Positions 1-8,525 of a stretch of 50,979 nt of DNA are shown piece after piece. The notes beneath the pieces are model-generated. The model was not told where the DNA came from. It worked only from the letters and a program-made list of their open reading frames with translations, and did no database searches. Location of the stretch: positions 1 through 50,979 of the forward strand of contig RHMC01000037.1 of assembly GCA_003719395.1 (NCBI GenBank). The letters run 5' to 3'. The position numbers and the translations under genes were made by a program. How positions within the stretch are numbered: the first letter of the stretch is position 1; every line of letters starts with the position of its first letter. The DNA is from Streptomyces altiplanensis. GTDB lineage: Bacteria; Actinomycetota; Actinomycetes; Streptomycetales; Streptomycetaceae.

Positions 1-828
1 ATCGCCGCCGGTTTGGACGGCGGGGAAGCGGGTATCCGGGCCTGATCGCCCAGACCGCGGGCAAGCGCGTCACCGCCATCGCCGCGGGCGGGCAGTTCAG
101 CCTGGGCGCTGACCGCCGACGGGCCAGGTCATCGCCGCAGGTGAGAACCGCTTCGGGTTGGTCGGTGAGCTGCTGGAGAAAACCCGCGGCAAGAAGGTCA
201 TCGCCATCGCCGCCGGCGAGGAGACCGCCCTGGCGCTGATCCGGCCCCAGGCCCGGATGATGACCGGCCGAGCGGCGGTGGCCGGCCTGCCACAGGCCTC
301 CGACGTCAACGAGTTGGGCGCTTCCTTCATCCACCCCTCCGCCTCCCCCGCCTCACAGCACACCACCGTCACCGCGGACAACTTGAAAAAGGGAGAGGGC
401 CAGTCGGTCCAGGTCTCCACAGGTGACAGCAGCGTCACCACCACCGTGAGCGGAGGCAACCGCACCGTGCGCGGGACCGTCTCCGCCTCCAGCGCTCAAG
501 CCGGCAACCACGCACCCCTGGTCGTCGACCTCACCGCCATGAGCCTTGAGGTCACGGTCACCTCCACCGACGGGGAGCGACCTTCCCCCACGGTGCGCCT
601 GACGTTCAACGAGATCACCGTGGGCGATCGGCCACAGCCAACCACGCCCGCGCCCAACACCACCATCCCCTTCGACGGCGGCGGCAGGGCCGTCCTCAAC
701 CACCAGCAACCCAGCGACACGGGCATCCAGGTCACCGCTGTCGCCCTCTTCGACAACAGCGGCCGTGAAGTCGCGCGCGCGCGGCCGCGTGAGCGCCCAC
801 CTACCGGCCGCCACCCCGGACCACCAGT
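1..828 (+). pseudogene. 3' end of an RCC1-like repeat protein (partial, frameshifted)
   Basis: The left edge cuts this gene. The first 240 bases encode two RCC1-like beta-propeller repeats, recognisable from the repeated core (K-x-V-x-A-I-A-A-G) at about 65-95 and 190-225. A Thr/Ser-rich, beta-sandwich-like tail follows to about 780. The repeats are read only by switching frame: one extra G near 108 and another near 124 break them. A further slip near 775 decides the stop; one reading ends near 791, another with TAG at 826-828. The family is usually secreted or structural in actinomycetes, and no enzymatic role can be inferred. It faces a converging helicase remnant with a strong hairpin in between. 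Confidence 0.5.
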
Positions 829-957
829 AGAAAGAACGACACCTGAGGGGCTACTCTCCGCCTCTCACCTGCCAGGAGGGCACCGGCAGCGACCACTACT
901 CCGCCGTTTTCGTTCCTGCGTGACGCCACACAGGGACGGGAACAGCTCGGTTCCGTT

Positions 958-985
958 GAGGCCGCACGCCACGGCGTGCGGCCTC
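958..985. terminator. Strong perfect hairpin between converging genes
   Basis: A 13-nt arm at 958-970 (GAGGCCGCACGCC) is followed after 2 nt by its exact reverse complement at 973-985. It lies between the + strand RCC1-like gene and the - strand helicase remnant, where a bidirectional terminator is expected. There is no U-tract, as is common in Streptomyces. The rest of 829-1029 shows no gene. Confidence 0.55.
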
Positions 986-1029
986 GCCTGCGCCTCGTAT
1001 GCCCCAGGGACCTGTGGAACGAGACACTC

Positions 1030-1478
1030 GATGCCGGCAGGAGGTCACCCAGCGTCCGAGGTCCTCGCCCTGGACCACAACATCCCCCCGTCACCGGCAG
1101 CCCACCCATCTGTACGTGGTGCTGGGTGAGGCGGAAGCATCGCTGCCAGCTGGTGTCCCATACGGGGCACCAGCCGGGGTCGATGTCGTCCAGTGCTTCG
1201 CGCCGCGCTTCGGTCATTGCCCCGGCGCTGGAGTCGACGGGCTGGCCGGCTTCCCGGCGTTCGGCGATGGTGTCGGCGAGGCGGGCGGCGGCGCGTTGGT
1301 TCTTGGCCCAGACCCCGACCGGGTAGCCCTTCCACACCGCTGGCACCGGCGGCAGGAAGTGCCCGTGCACCTTGGCCCACTCCCGGGCCATGGCAAGTCC
1401 CTCCTCGAAGGCCGCGTCCTGGTGCGACCAGACCATGCCCAGCTCCTCCAGCTGCGCCACCCGTGTCGTAGCCCAGTT
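1030..1478 (-). pseudogene. Helicase-associated (HA) domain remnant
   Basis: Read on the minus strand from about 1478, the sequence gives one HA repeat of the kind found in tandem at the C-terminus of Streptomyces DEAD/DEAH-type helicases. Markers are LEELGMVW, GVWAKNQRAAAR, a GAM..EAR.EALDDIDPGW stretch and W-Q-R-C-F-R-L. A second-repeat start (VQGEDLGRWV) appears in another frame near 1080-1050, so a frameshift lies near 1085. No helicase motor, start codon or upstream coding sequence is present. It is a broken gene end, not a functional protein. Confidence 0.7.
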
Positions 1479-2104
1479 TTTCTGAGTTGTTGCTATCGAC
1501 GTGAGCTGGGGTTTCTCATTTTTTCTGGGCGATGTTTGCGATGCCTGAGGTGCTCGGCGTGTGGGGCTGCGTGGGACGGTGTCCCTCTGAACTGTGTGTA
1601 TGCGGGTGCACGCAGGTTGATCGAGCGTCGCGCAGTTCCAGTGAGTTGCTACTTGATGTGACAGGTCAGGAGGCGTTGGGGTTGGTGAGGTCGGCCGAGG
1701 GTGACACGGGTGGCTTTGCCGGCGCTGCTGGCCGTGGTGGGTGGCAGCGCGCGGACGTTGATGAAGTAGACGCGGACGCCGGAGGGTTCGGTGTAGGGGG
1801 CCATGAGCCTGGAGTGCCGTTGGTGGGCAGTTCGAGGAGTTTGTCGGTGGTTGCCCTGTGCAGCTTCGGTCCGCACGGCATTCCTCTTGGGGGTGGATAG
1901 ATCTGTTCGGTGGTGAAGACGGCACCCTGTCTGCTTTCGTAGTGTCTTCAACTGCTTCGCGTGTGTGGAGGCTGTCTTGGGTAGTAGCCGCAAGTCCCGA
2001 TCCGCCACCCGTAAGTCCACCCTCCACCGGCTCAGGCCTTCCGAGGGCGCCACCCCGGAACTGCGCACGTTCGGGTCTGATGCAGCGTTGGGTAACAGGT
2101 TCAG
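1479..2104. other. Non-coding / unrecognised stretch
   Basis: About 625 bp between the helicase remnant and the IS3 stub. Open frames exist on both strands, but none shows a recognisable motif or consistent codon bias. The segment around 2074-2104, just beyond the transposase stop, may contain the terminal inverted repeat of the IS3 element, but the matching end is missing and this cannot be confirmed. Confidence 0.4.
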
Positions 2105-2400
2105 TCACGCGGCCTGGAGGGCCGGTGTGGTCATGACGGTCTCGTATTCGACGGGGGTCAGCCGGCCAAGGGCGGCTTGTCGGCGGCGTCGGTGGTAGGT
2201 CCGCTCGATCCAGGTCACGATCGCGATTCGCAGTTCCTCGCGGGTGGCCCAGGTGCGACGGTCGAGGACGTTCTTCTGCAGCAGGCTGAAGAAGGACTCC
2301 ATGGCCGCGTTGTCGCCGGCCGCCCCGACTCTTCCTATCGAGCCGGCCATCCCGTGGCGGCCGAGGGCCCGGACAAATTTCCGGGAGCGAAATTGACCGA
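2105..2400 (-). pseudogene. IS3-family transposase OrfB, C-terminal stub
   Basis: The minus strand encodes about 98 residues typical of the C-terminal rve/DDE region of IS3-type OrfB. These include SQF-like QFRSRKF, GRVG..GDNAAMESFF with the catalytic Glu, and the RRRRQAALGRLTPVEYE tail before the TGA at 2105. The N-terminal HTH and first catalytic residues are absent. The coding sequence stops exactly at the left inverted repeat of the IS30 element (2401), so the gene was cut by that insertion or an associated deletion. The missing 5' part is not on the other side of the IS30 element. Confidence 0.85.
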
Positions 2401-2423
2401 ATTCAACCGGTCGTTGCAACACC
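2401..2423 (+). repeat. IS30 left terminal inverted repeat
   Basis: Begins ATTCAACCGGTCGTTGCAAC and matches the reverse complement of 3819-3841 at 21 of 23 positions. The transposase stop codon (2403-2405) lies inside it. Confidence 0.85.
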
Positions 2424-3800
2424 AGCTTGTTGAAGCAACTGTAGCTGCTCGTTGAATGCCTCGGCGGGTGTCTTCCAACCGAGCGTCTTGCGGGGTCTGC
2501 TGTTGAGGGTGTGAGCGACGGCCTCGACTTCCTCGGCGGACCATCTCGAGAGATCGGTGCCTTTCGGGAAGTACTGGCGCAGGAGCCCGTTGGTGTTCTC
2601 GTTCGTGCCACGCTGCCACGGACTATGCGGATCGGCAAAGAAAACGGGAATGCCCGTCTCGACTCTGAATTGCGCATGGGCCGACATCTCCTTGCCGCGA
2701 TCCCAGGTCAGCGACCGTGCCAGCTGTTCGGGCAGCGTCGACATGGTATTGGCGAGGGCGGTCTTCATCGTGATCGCCCCATAACCGGCGAGCGCAGGAC
2801 CGTTCTTGACCGATTGCTTGTGCCGGTACCCTTCCTCACGCGGCAGGTGAACCAGCATCGTGAATCGAGTTGACCGCTCAACGACAGTGCCGATCGCGGA
2901 CCGCTCCAATCCGATGATCAGGTCGCCTTCCCAGTGGCCAGGAACGGCACGGTCCTCGACTTCGGCAGGCCGTTCACTGATCAGCGCTTCGGGCGTCACA
3001 TGCGCCCAGGTCCTACGGCGCGAACGAGCACGCGGAGCACGCAGTGCGCGGCCCGTGCGAAGGCACAAGATCAGCTCTCGCTTCAGCGCCCCGCGGCCCT
3101 GAACGTAGAGAGCCTGGTAGATCGCCTCGTGGCTGATGCGCATGGACTCATCATCCGGGAAATCAACCTTGATCCGGTTCGCGACCTGTTCCGGACTCCA
3201 CGCCTGCACCCACGCGCGGTCCTTGCGGTGCGGCTTGTTCCGCCCCGCCCACGCGCCTGTCGAAGGTCCTGCGATCGCCCTGCCGCCAGGCGTGCTGATC
3301 TCGCCGGACAGCCGCTCCTGGACGTATGCGTGCAACCGCGGATTGGCGACCAGCTTCGCAGTCTTCGGGTGGCGTGCGGCCATGTCCGACTTCCATTGCG
3401 CGACTGAGGCCCGGTAATCGAGCTTCCCGCCCCTGGTGGCCGCGTTGCGCCGCAACTCGCGGGAAATCGTCCCCGGATCACGACGGGCTTGCCGAGCGAT
3501 TTCACGAACGCCCATGCCCTGGGCATTGAGGAGCGCGATCTCCTCCCGCTCAGAGAACGACAGGTACCTGCCCGAATTCGGCTTCAGATCGAACGGTCGC
3601 ATGCCGCCACACTGCCGAAACCAGCGCGTGGCCACCGCCGGCGCCACGCCGATAACCGCGGCCGCTTCCTCCGCGAGGAGACCTTTGGCGATTTCCCCCC
3701 AGAACGCTGCTTCGATATGACGCTGGAATTTCGGATGCCCAGGAGACCTCAACTTTAGCCGTATCGCCCGATCGGCTGCCTGCTGACGACGAACCATCAC
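2403..3800 (-). CDS. IS30-family transposase
   Basis: A full-length 465-residue DDE transposase that cuts and joins the ends of its own element. The N-terminal half has the IS30-type helix-turn-helix (SFSEREEIALLNAQG ... GTISRELRRN, about residues 80-118). The C-terminal half has the catalytic triad in standard context: Asp in GHWEGDLIIG, Asp in LTWDRGKE and Glu in GTNENTNG. The last is followed by LLRQYFPKGTDL and the NSRPRKTLGWKTP block. Length and spacing match active members. It starts 18 bp inside the right repeat and ends inside the left repeat, and is presumably transcribed from a promoter near the right end. No frameshift is seen, so it may be active. Confidence 0.95.
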   Translation of the reverse strand: MMVRRQQAADRAIRLKLRSPGHPKFQRHIEAAFWGEIAKGLLAEEAAAVIGVAPAVATRWFRQCGGMRPFDLKPNSGRYLSFSEREEIALLNAQGMGVREIARQARRDPGTISRELRRNAATRGGKLDYRASVAQWKSDMAARHPKTAKLVANPRLHAYVQERLSGEISTPGGRAIAGPSTGAWAGRNKPHRKDRAWVQAWSPEQVANRIKVDFPDDESMRISHEAIYQALYVQGRGALKRELILCLRTGRALRAPRARSRRRTWAHVTPEALISERPAEVEDRAVPGHWEGDLIIGLERSAIGTVVERSTRFTMLVHLPREEGYRHKQSVKNGPALAGYGAITMKTALANTMSTLPEQLARSLTWDRGKEMSAHAQFRVETGIPVFFADPHSPWQRGTNENTNGLLRQYFPKGTDLSRWSAEEVEAVAHTLNSRPRKTLGWKTPAEAFNEQLQLLQQAGVATTG

Positions 3801-3818
3801 ACACCTCGCTGATCATGA

Positions 3819-3841
3819 GGTGTTGCGACGACCGATTGAAT
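3819..3841 (-). repeat. IS30 right terminal inverted repeat
   Basis: Its reverse complement begins ATTCAATCGGTCGTCGCAAC. The transposase start (3800) lies 18 bp inside this end. Confidence 0.85.
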
Positions 3842-4109
3842 CTGCCCAGTTCACAACCAGGTTTATGTCCGCGAGGGTGACTCCTGCAGCCGCGAGGGCT
3901 CCCTCGAGCGGCCTGCGGTGGGGGCGATAGTGGGCTTCGGTTTCTGGGTCGGCAGCGCCGACACCGGTGTCGAAGAGAAGCAGCCCCTCGTCACGCTGCA
4001 CGAGATAGGCGAAGACGGGTTCAACTCGAGGCTGCAAGCCACCGGTTTCCGATGCCGGCCGGACGAAGTAGCCCAGGTCAAGTCGGCGTACTGCCGTCTG
4101 CTTGCTCAT
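3842..4109 (-). pseudogene. MBL-fold metallo-hydrolase, N-terminal fragment
   Basis: About 87 residues from an ATG at 4109 look like the start of a lactonase-like MBL-fold hydrolase. They include VEPVFAYLV, LLLFDTGVG, an HYRPHRRPLEGAL segment, and DINLVVN just before the point where the zinc-binding HxHxDH motif should begin. The gene runs into the IS30 right end at 3841, so the metal site and the rest of the enzyme are lost. Intact relatives hydrolyse lactones or thioesters, but this fragment cannot be active. Confidence 0.72.
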
Positions 4110-4200
4110 CGGGTCATGCTGGCAGGCCGCCGCGTCCTTCCTCGGGTTTTCCGCCGACAGCGGACTCAGCCCAACCTGCCGGCGAGTGATCAGCTTCCCG

Positions 4201-5091
4201 GCTCAGTGGGCTCTTTCAGTGTTGCTGCTCCAGGGTGAGGGCGGTGGCGGCGATTGACGACATTCGATTAGGGCTGCACCGGGCTCCGCGGAAGATCCGC
4301 CATGACTTCAGTCGTGCGAGGCCGCGCTGAACTGGTGCCCGCGCCGCCGAGAGCGCGCGGTTGACGGTTTGCCGGGTGGGTGTGAGGTCGCGGCCCGGCG
4401 GGCGCCTGAGGGGTGCCGTCACCCATGGGCCGGCTCCCAGGGAGGTGCGGTCGGCAAGGACCGGGACACCCAGGCGTTCGCAGAGCCGGATGATGCGGTG
4501 GGTGCGGGCCGCGGTCAGGTCGTGTACGCGGCCGGGCAGTGCAGGTGAGATCCACAGCAGCCGTCCGGCCGGGCCGGTCAGCAGCTGCACGTTCACGCCG
4601 TGCCGACGATGCCTGGGGGAATAGCCGGCCCGGCTGTCACCGACCCGGTCGCACTCTGCGAGCGTGCTGTCAAGCAAGACATAGTCCGAGTCGGCCTCGC
4701 GCAGGGCGCGCAGCAGGCCGGGCTCGCGGTCGGCGAGCAGGTCGACGACCGGTCGCCACGTAGGCGTGAGCGATGCCGACTGGGATGCCGAAGCCGGCCG
4801 CGATCTGCGGAGGGGGTCATGCCGACGCAGGTACACCGGAGCCACCAGGGCACGTTGGTGCGGCGGGAGCTTGCATCGACGGCCACCCTCGCGGGTGACG
4901 ATGAGCATCGTGACCCACTCGACCAGCGCATGAGGCAGAGCGAGTGCGGCAGAATAGGGAACCAACGCGGCTCCTGCGCCTGCGGGTTGAGACTTCGAAC
5001 ACCTCCCCAACGGCACGGGAGTCTCGTGCGTTGCGCATGCCACCAGCGTCACCCGATCAGTGGCCACGCTGAAAGCGTTCACCCACTGAAA
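4201..5091. mobile_element. IS5-type insertion sequence, degenerate
   Basis: About 890 bp around a minus-strand DDE transposase. Similar ends can be seen: TCAGTGGG then TTTCAG at 4203-4219, and the reverse complement of 5072-5089 reads TCAGTGGG then TTTCAG. I infer these are the terminal repeats, so the borders are approximate. No target duplication could be recognised. Confidence 0.5.
4216..4965 (-). pseudogene. IS5-type (DDE_Tnp_4) transposase, frame-disrupted
   Basis: About 249 residues from a probable TTG at 4965. It carries the HTH segment (ALPHALVEWVTMLIVTREG, PPHQRALVAPVYLRRHD), the DDE block YVLLDSTLAECDRVGDSR and HRRHGVNVQLLTGPAGRLL, and the basic tail VQRGLARLKSWRIF. Between about 4819 and 4750 the family sequence (IAAGFGIPVGIAHAYVAT) is found only in a neighbouring frame. 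One base is missing near 4819 and one is extra near 4751, so about 22 residues are replaced by nonsense before the frame recovers. Either two compensating mutations or two read errors explain this. Confidence 0.75.
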
Positions 5092-5425
5092 TGAATCTCG
5101 CGCTACTGAGATCTTCGGGGCCATCCGACACGGATGCGCGCAGGGCTGGATGAGGGGCACCGGGGCGACGTTGTCGGCCGCCGCGCCTCTGCGGACACTC
5201 CTGGCGGCGCCGCGCAGGGGCCTTGCCGGCCAAGGTGCCACGTGCCCGGGCCTCTGGGACCGGGGCACGTAGAGTGGGACGGTCGTGTGTCGTTCCGCAT
5301 CGCGGGGCGGGGCGGCGTGGGGGGACAGGAGATGCGCAGATGCAGCGTGCGGAGGGGACATGGACGGAAAGCGGTGTGTATGAGGACGGGTAGTGCGGCC
5401 ATCACGGTGCGGCGGGGGCGCTGAG
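5092..5425. other. Intergenic region upstream of the metallophosphoesterase
   Basis: No gene is recognised. An imperfect hairpin at 5240-5270 (ACGTGCCCGG paired with CCGGGGCACGT, one bulge) could be a terminator or operator. The promoter of the downstream pair must lie here, but no clear -10/-35 could be assigned. Confidence 0.35.
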
Positions 5426-6262
5426 ATGAGTCTGTTCGCCATCAGCGACCTTCATGTCCGCCATGCCGAGAACCGCGACATCGTCGAAGGTCTGCGACCG
5501 GAGTCGGACGATGACTGGCTGGTGGTCGCCGGAGACGTCGCGGAAATCTTCGACGACATCGTGTGGGCGCTCGGGACACTGAATGATCGCTTCGCCAAGG
5601 TCATCTGGACCCCCGGCAACCACGAACTGTGGACCCCGCCGAAGGATCCGGTCCGGTTCCGTGGTGAGGAGCGCTACCTGCACCTGGTCCAAACCCTGCG
5701 CGGCCTCGGGGTGGTCACGCCCGAAGATCCCTACCCGGTGTGGCAGGGCGCCGGCGGTCCGGTCGTGGTCGCGCCGCTGTTCGTGCTGTACGACTACACG
5801 TTCCGGCCCGAAGGCACGTACACCAAGGAAGGGGCGCTCGACGTCGCCCATGAGGCGGGCGTGGTCGCCACCGACGAGTACCTGCTGCACCCCGACCCGT
5901 ACCCCAGCCGTGAGGCGTGGTGCCGGGCGAGGCTGGCCTACACTCGCTCGCGGCTGGACCGGATCGACCCCGCACTGCCCACGGTGCTTGTCAACCACTT
6001 CCCACTGGTGCGCGAGCCCACCCGCGTCCTGCACTACCCGGAGTTCGCGCTGTGGTGCGGCACCGAGGCCACGGCCGACTGGCACGTGCGGTACCGCGCG
6101 GTCACCGTCGTCTACGGGCATCTGCACATCCCACGCACGATCGAGTGCGACGGGGTGCCTCACCGCGAGGTGTCGCTCGGTTATCCGCGTGAGTGGCGCC
6201 GTCGGCCGGTCGCGCCCGCCGGGCTCTGCCGCATACTCCCCGGACCGGGAAGTATGCGATGA
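5426..6262 (+). CDS. Calcineurin-like metallophosphoesterase
   Basis: A 278-residue protein starting at the ATG that gives MSLFAISDLHV. An upstream in-frame start would add 11 residues without similarity, and a G-rich stretch lies before the chosen ATG. The metal-binding motifs of the calcineurin-like superfamily are present: D-x-H in SDLHV, GDVAE, GNHE in TPGNHELW, and GHLHIPR near the C-terminus. It is predicted to be cytoplasmic. The substrate is unknown. The family often sits next to an Sfp-type PPTase in Streptomyces, as here, where the stop overlaps the next start (ATGA, 6259-6262). That indicates translational coupling and perhaps a role linked to carrier-protein or CoA metabolism, which is inference. 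Confidence 0.9.
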   Translation: MSLFAISDLHVRHAENRDIVEGLRPESDDDWLVVAGDVAEIFDDIVWALGTLNDRFAKVIWTPGNHELWTPPKDPVRFRGEERYLHLVQTLRGLGVVTPEDPYPVWQGAGGPVVVAPLFVLYDYTFRPEGTYTKEGALDVAHEAGVVATDEYLLHPDPYPSREAWCRARLAYTRSRLDRIDPALPTVLVNHFPLVREPTRVLHYPEFALWCGTEATADWHVRYRAVTVVYGHLHIPRTIECDGVPHREVSLGYPREWRRRPVAPAGLCRILPGPGSMR

Positions 6263-6987
6263 CCGCCGCCATCGGCCGACGCGGGCTGCTCAGCCGGCTG
6301 CTCCCCGACGACGTGATGGTCAGTGAGCTGTTCACCGACCCACCGGACGTCGCACTGTTCCCGCAGGAGGCCGAGGCTGTGGCCGGCGCCGTCGAGGCGC
6401 GACGACGGGAGTTCGCGACCGTACGGCGGTGCGCGCGCATCGCGCTGGCCCAGCTCGGCGTGGCACCTGGGCCGATCCTCCCCTCCCGGGAAGGCCCGCC
6501 GTGGGCGCACCGCGCGCCGAAGTGGCCCGAGGGCGTGGTCGGAAGCATGACGCACTGCGACGGATACCGCGCCGCGGCGGTGGCCCGGCGTTCGGCGATC
6601 GCCTCGGTGGGCGTGGACGCCGAACCGAACGCCCCCGTACCCGACGGCGTGGCGGAATTGGTGGTGCTGCCCGAGGAACGCGGCATCCTCGAACGGCTCG
6701 TTGCGGCCGAACCCACTATCGCCTGGGACAGGCTGCTGTTCAGCGCCAAGGAGAGTGTCTTCAAGGCCTGGTACCCGCTGACCGGCCGCTGGCTGGACTT
6801 CAGCGAGTGCGTGATCGAGCCCGATCCGAACCGGGGAACCTTCACAGGAACCCTCAAGGTCCCCGGGCCGGTCGTCTCCGGGGAGCGGATCGACCGCTTC
6901 GAGGGACGGTGGCAAAGCATGGCCGGTGAGGGCCCCGGCCACCTGGCCACCGCGGTCGTCGTCCGCGGGCGAGGTCCACTCTCCTGA
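6259..6987 (+). CDS. 4'-phosphopantetheinyl transferase (Sfp/EntD type)
   Basis: A 242-residue PPTase. It transfers phosphopantetheine from CoA to the conserved Ser of carrier proteins, which every ACP and PCP in this cluster needs. Diagnostic motifs are SMTHCDGYRAAAVA, the Mg-binding VGVDAEPN and the catalytic FSAKESVFKAWYPL; the N-terminal RRREFATVRRCAR-like segment is also typical. The start is the ATG inside the ATGA overlap with the upstream metallophosphoesterase, where the alignment to the family begins. The two genes form a coupled unit. It may serve the cluster specifically or act more widely. Confidence 0.94.
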   Translation: MTAAIGRRGLLSRLLPDDVMVSELFTDPPDVALFPQEAEAVAGAVEARRREFATVRRCARIALAQLGVAPGPILPSREGPPWAHRAPKWPEGVVGSMTHCDGYRAAAVARRSAIASVGVDAEPNAPVPDGVAELVVLPEERGILERLVAAEPTIAWDRLLFSAKESVFKAWYPLTGRWLDFSECVIEPDPNRGTFTGTLKVPGPVVSGERIDRFEGRWQSMAGEGPGHLATAVVVRGRGPLS

Positions 6988-6993
6988 CTCTGT

Positions 6994-7030
6994 GCTCCGG
7001 TTCCGGCCCCTGACGGGGCGGTGCCGGAGC
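6994..7030. terminator. Terminator-like hairpin between converging genes
   Basis: Outer stem GCTCCGG (6994-7000) pairs with CCGGAGC (7024-7030). Inner stem GCCCC (7006-7010) pairs with GGGGC (7015-7019) around a TGAC loop. It lies between the PPTase stop (6987) and the amidase stop (7072) and would serve both strands. Confidence 0.65.
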
Positions 7031-7071
7031 TCACGGCACGCTCCCGCCTGCCCGCCCGGCCGCCCCGGGTG

Positions 7072-8490
7072 TCAGCCGACGTACGCCGGCGGCTGGCGGT
7101 CCTTCCACGGCACGGCCTGCTCCAACTGTGCGGCCACCTGGAGCAGAAGGTCCTCCCGGCCATGCGCCGCGACGAGCTGCACCCCGATGGGCAGACCCTC
7201 CACACTCTGGCCGAGAGGCAGACTGACGGCCGGATTCCCTGACACGTTGAACGTGGCGGTGAACGGCCCGTGCGTGAAGATGCGGCTCAGCCAGGAGCGC
7301 ACCGAATGGTGTGGATCGTCGTAGTCCAGGGTGCTGTGCGGAGCGGGCAGCCGGGCCAGCGTCGGCGTGACCAGCAGGTCGTACTCCTGGAAGAACCGGC
7401 CCACGGGCCGGGTCACCCGGTGCTGGGCCTCCATCGCCTTCATGACGTCCAGCGCGGTGAACGCCTCGGTCTCGGCGAGCACACGACGCGACACCGCTTC
7501 CAGTGACGAGGCGTCGGGCCGGCGGGGCGCGCCCCTCAACACCGCGCCACCTGTGGTGACGGCGGTGAGCATGGCGGCCTCGACGACCGCTTCACCATCG
7601 ACGTCCAGCTCTGTCTCGGTCACCGTGTGGCCGATCCACTCCAGCACCTTGCCGACGGTCACCGTGGTCTCCGTCACCTGCGCGTCCACCGACCCGCCCG
7701 CCCACGCCGAGGTGGTGAGTGCCACCCGCAGCCGCCCCGGATCGGTACGGATGGCCTCGGCGTACGGGCGCACCGGCGGCGGCGCCTGGTACTTGTCGCC
7801 GATCGCGGGCGCGCAGACCGCGTCCAGCAGATGCGGCAGGTGTCCCGCACGGTACGGGTCACCGCGAACTCCACAAGCTGCCCGAAGGCGGCCTCACCGC
7901 TCAGCGGCCCGCACGGGGTGCGCCCGAGACTCGGCTTGAGGCCGACGAGACCGCAGGAGGACGCCGGGACACGAATGGAGCCGCCTGCGTCGTTGGCGTG
8001 CGCCAGCGGTACCGCACCCGCGGCGACGAGCGCGGCCGCGCCACCGCTCGACCCGCCCACGCCGCGCTCGAGGTCCCAGGGATTGCGGGTGGGGCCGTAG
8101 CGCACCGACTCGGTCGCGAAGCTCAGCCCGAACTCCGGTGCGGTGCTCTGCCCGAGTGCCGCCAGACCCGCGGCACGGAACCGGGCCATCAGGTCGTGGT
8201 CGACCACCGCATAGGCGCCGTTGATGCTGCGGCTGCCGAGCGTGAACGGCACCCCCTGGGCGAAGGGGCCGCTGTCCTTGATGACGAAGGGGATCCCGCC
8301 CAGCGGCCCGTCGGGCTCATGGGCCAGGGACGGGTCGAACAACGGCCGGGTCAGCGCGTTGAGATCGGCGTCGGCCCGCTCCAGCGCAAGCCGTGCCACC
8401 TGCTCCACCTCGGCCGCGGTCACCTCCCTGTCCCGGATCAGCTCCCGCAGACCGACCGCGTCGAAGAACGCGTACTCGTGGAGTTCCAGT
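7072..8490 (-). CDS. Amidase-signature hydrolase (one apparent frameshift)
   Basis: About 470 residues of the amidase signature family. The Ser-cisSer-Lys machinery is visible: Lys in PFVIKDSGPFAQG, the glycine/serine-rich GVGGSSGGAAALVAAG, and the nucleophile region NDAGGSIRVPASSCGLVGLKPS. The C-terminal PLGQSVEGLPIGVQLVA motif is intact. The frame changes near 7840, where RTVRDT continues as LLDAVCAPAIGDKYQ one frame over. No ATG exists in frame at the N-terminus. An AAGGAG at 8504-8499 is followed by ACTGGAACTCCAC, which would read ATG-GAA-CTC-CAC if one C were an insertion, so 8490 is my preferred start. It lies about 35 bp behind the thioesterase and probably shares its transcript. It may cleave or form an amide in product maturation, which is inference. 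Confidence 0.82.
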
Positions 8491-8525
8491 GGTCCCAGCT
8501 CCTTGCCCTCGTTGCCGACGCGTGG

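Larger units (their letters stand above)
2401..3841. mobile_element. IS30-family insertion sequence (1,441 bp, complete)
   Basis: The element is bounded by 23-bp imperfect inverted repeats (2401-2423 and 3819-3841, two mismatches) and holds one intact minus-strand transposase. The flanking bases (ACCGA on the left, CTGCC on the right) show no target-site duplication. The left flank is IS3 sequence and the right flank is an unrelated MBL-fold gene, so the present flanks were probably joined by a deletion or recombination after insertion. Confidence 0.88.

Noticed and set aside
801..2108. 435-codon minus-strand frame as one gene
   Set aside because: Only the part around 1085-1478 matches a family (helicase-associated domain). 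The N-terminal half is unrecognisable, so I keep just the remnant.
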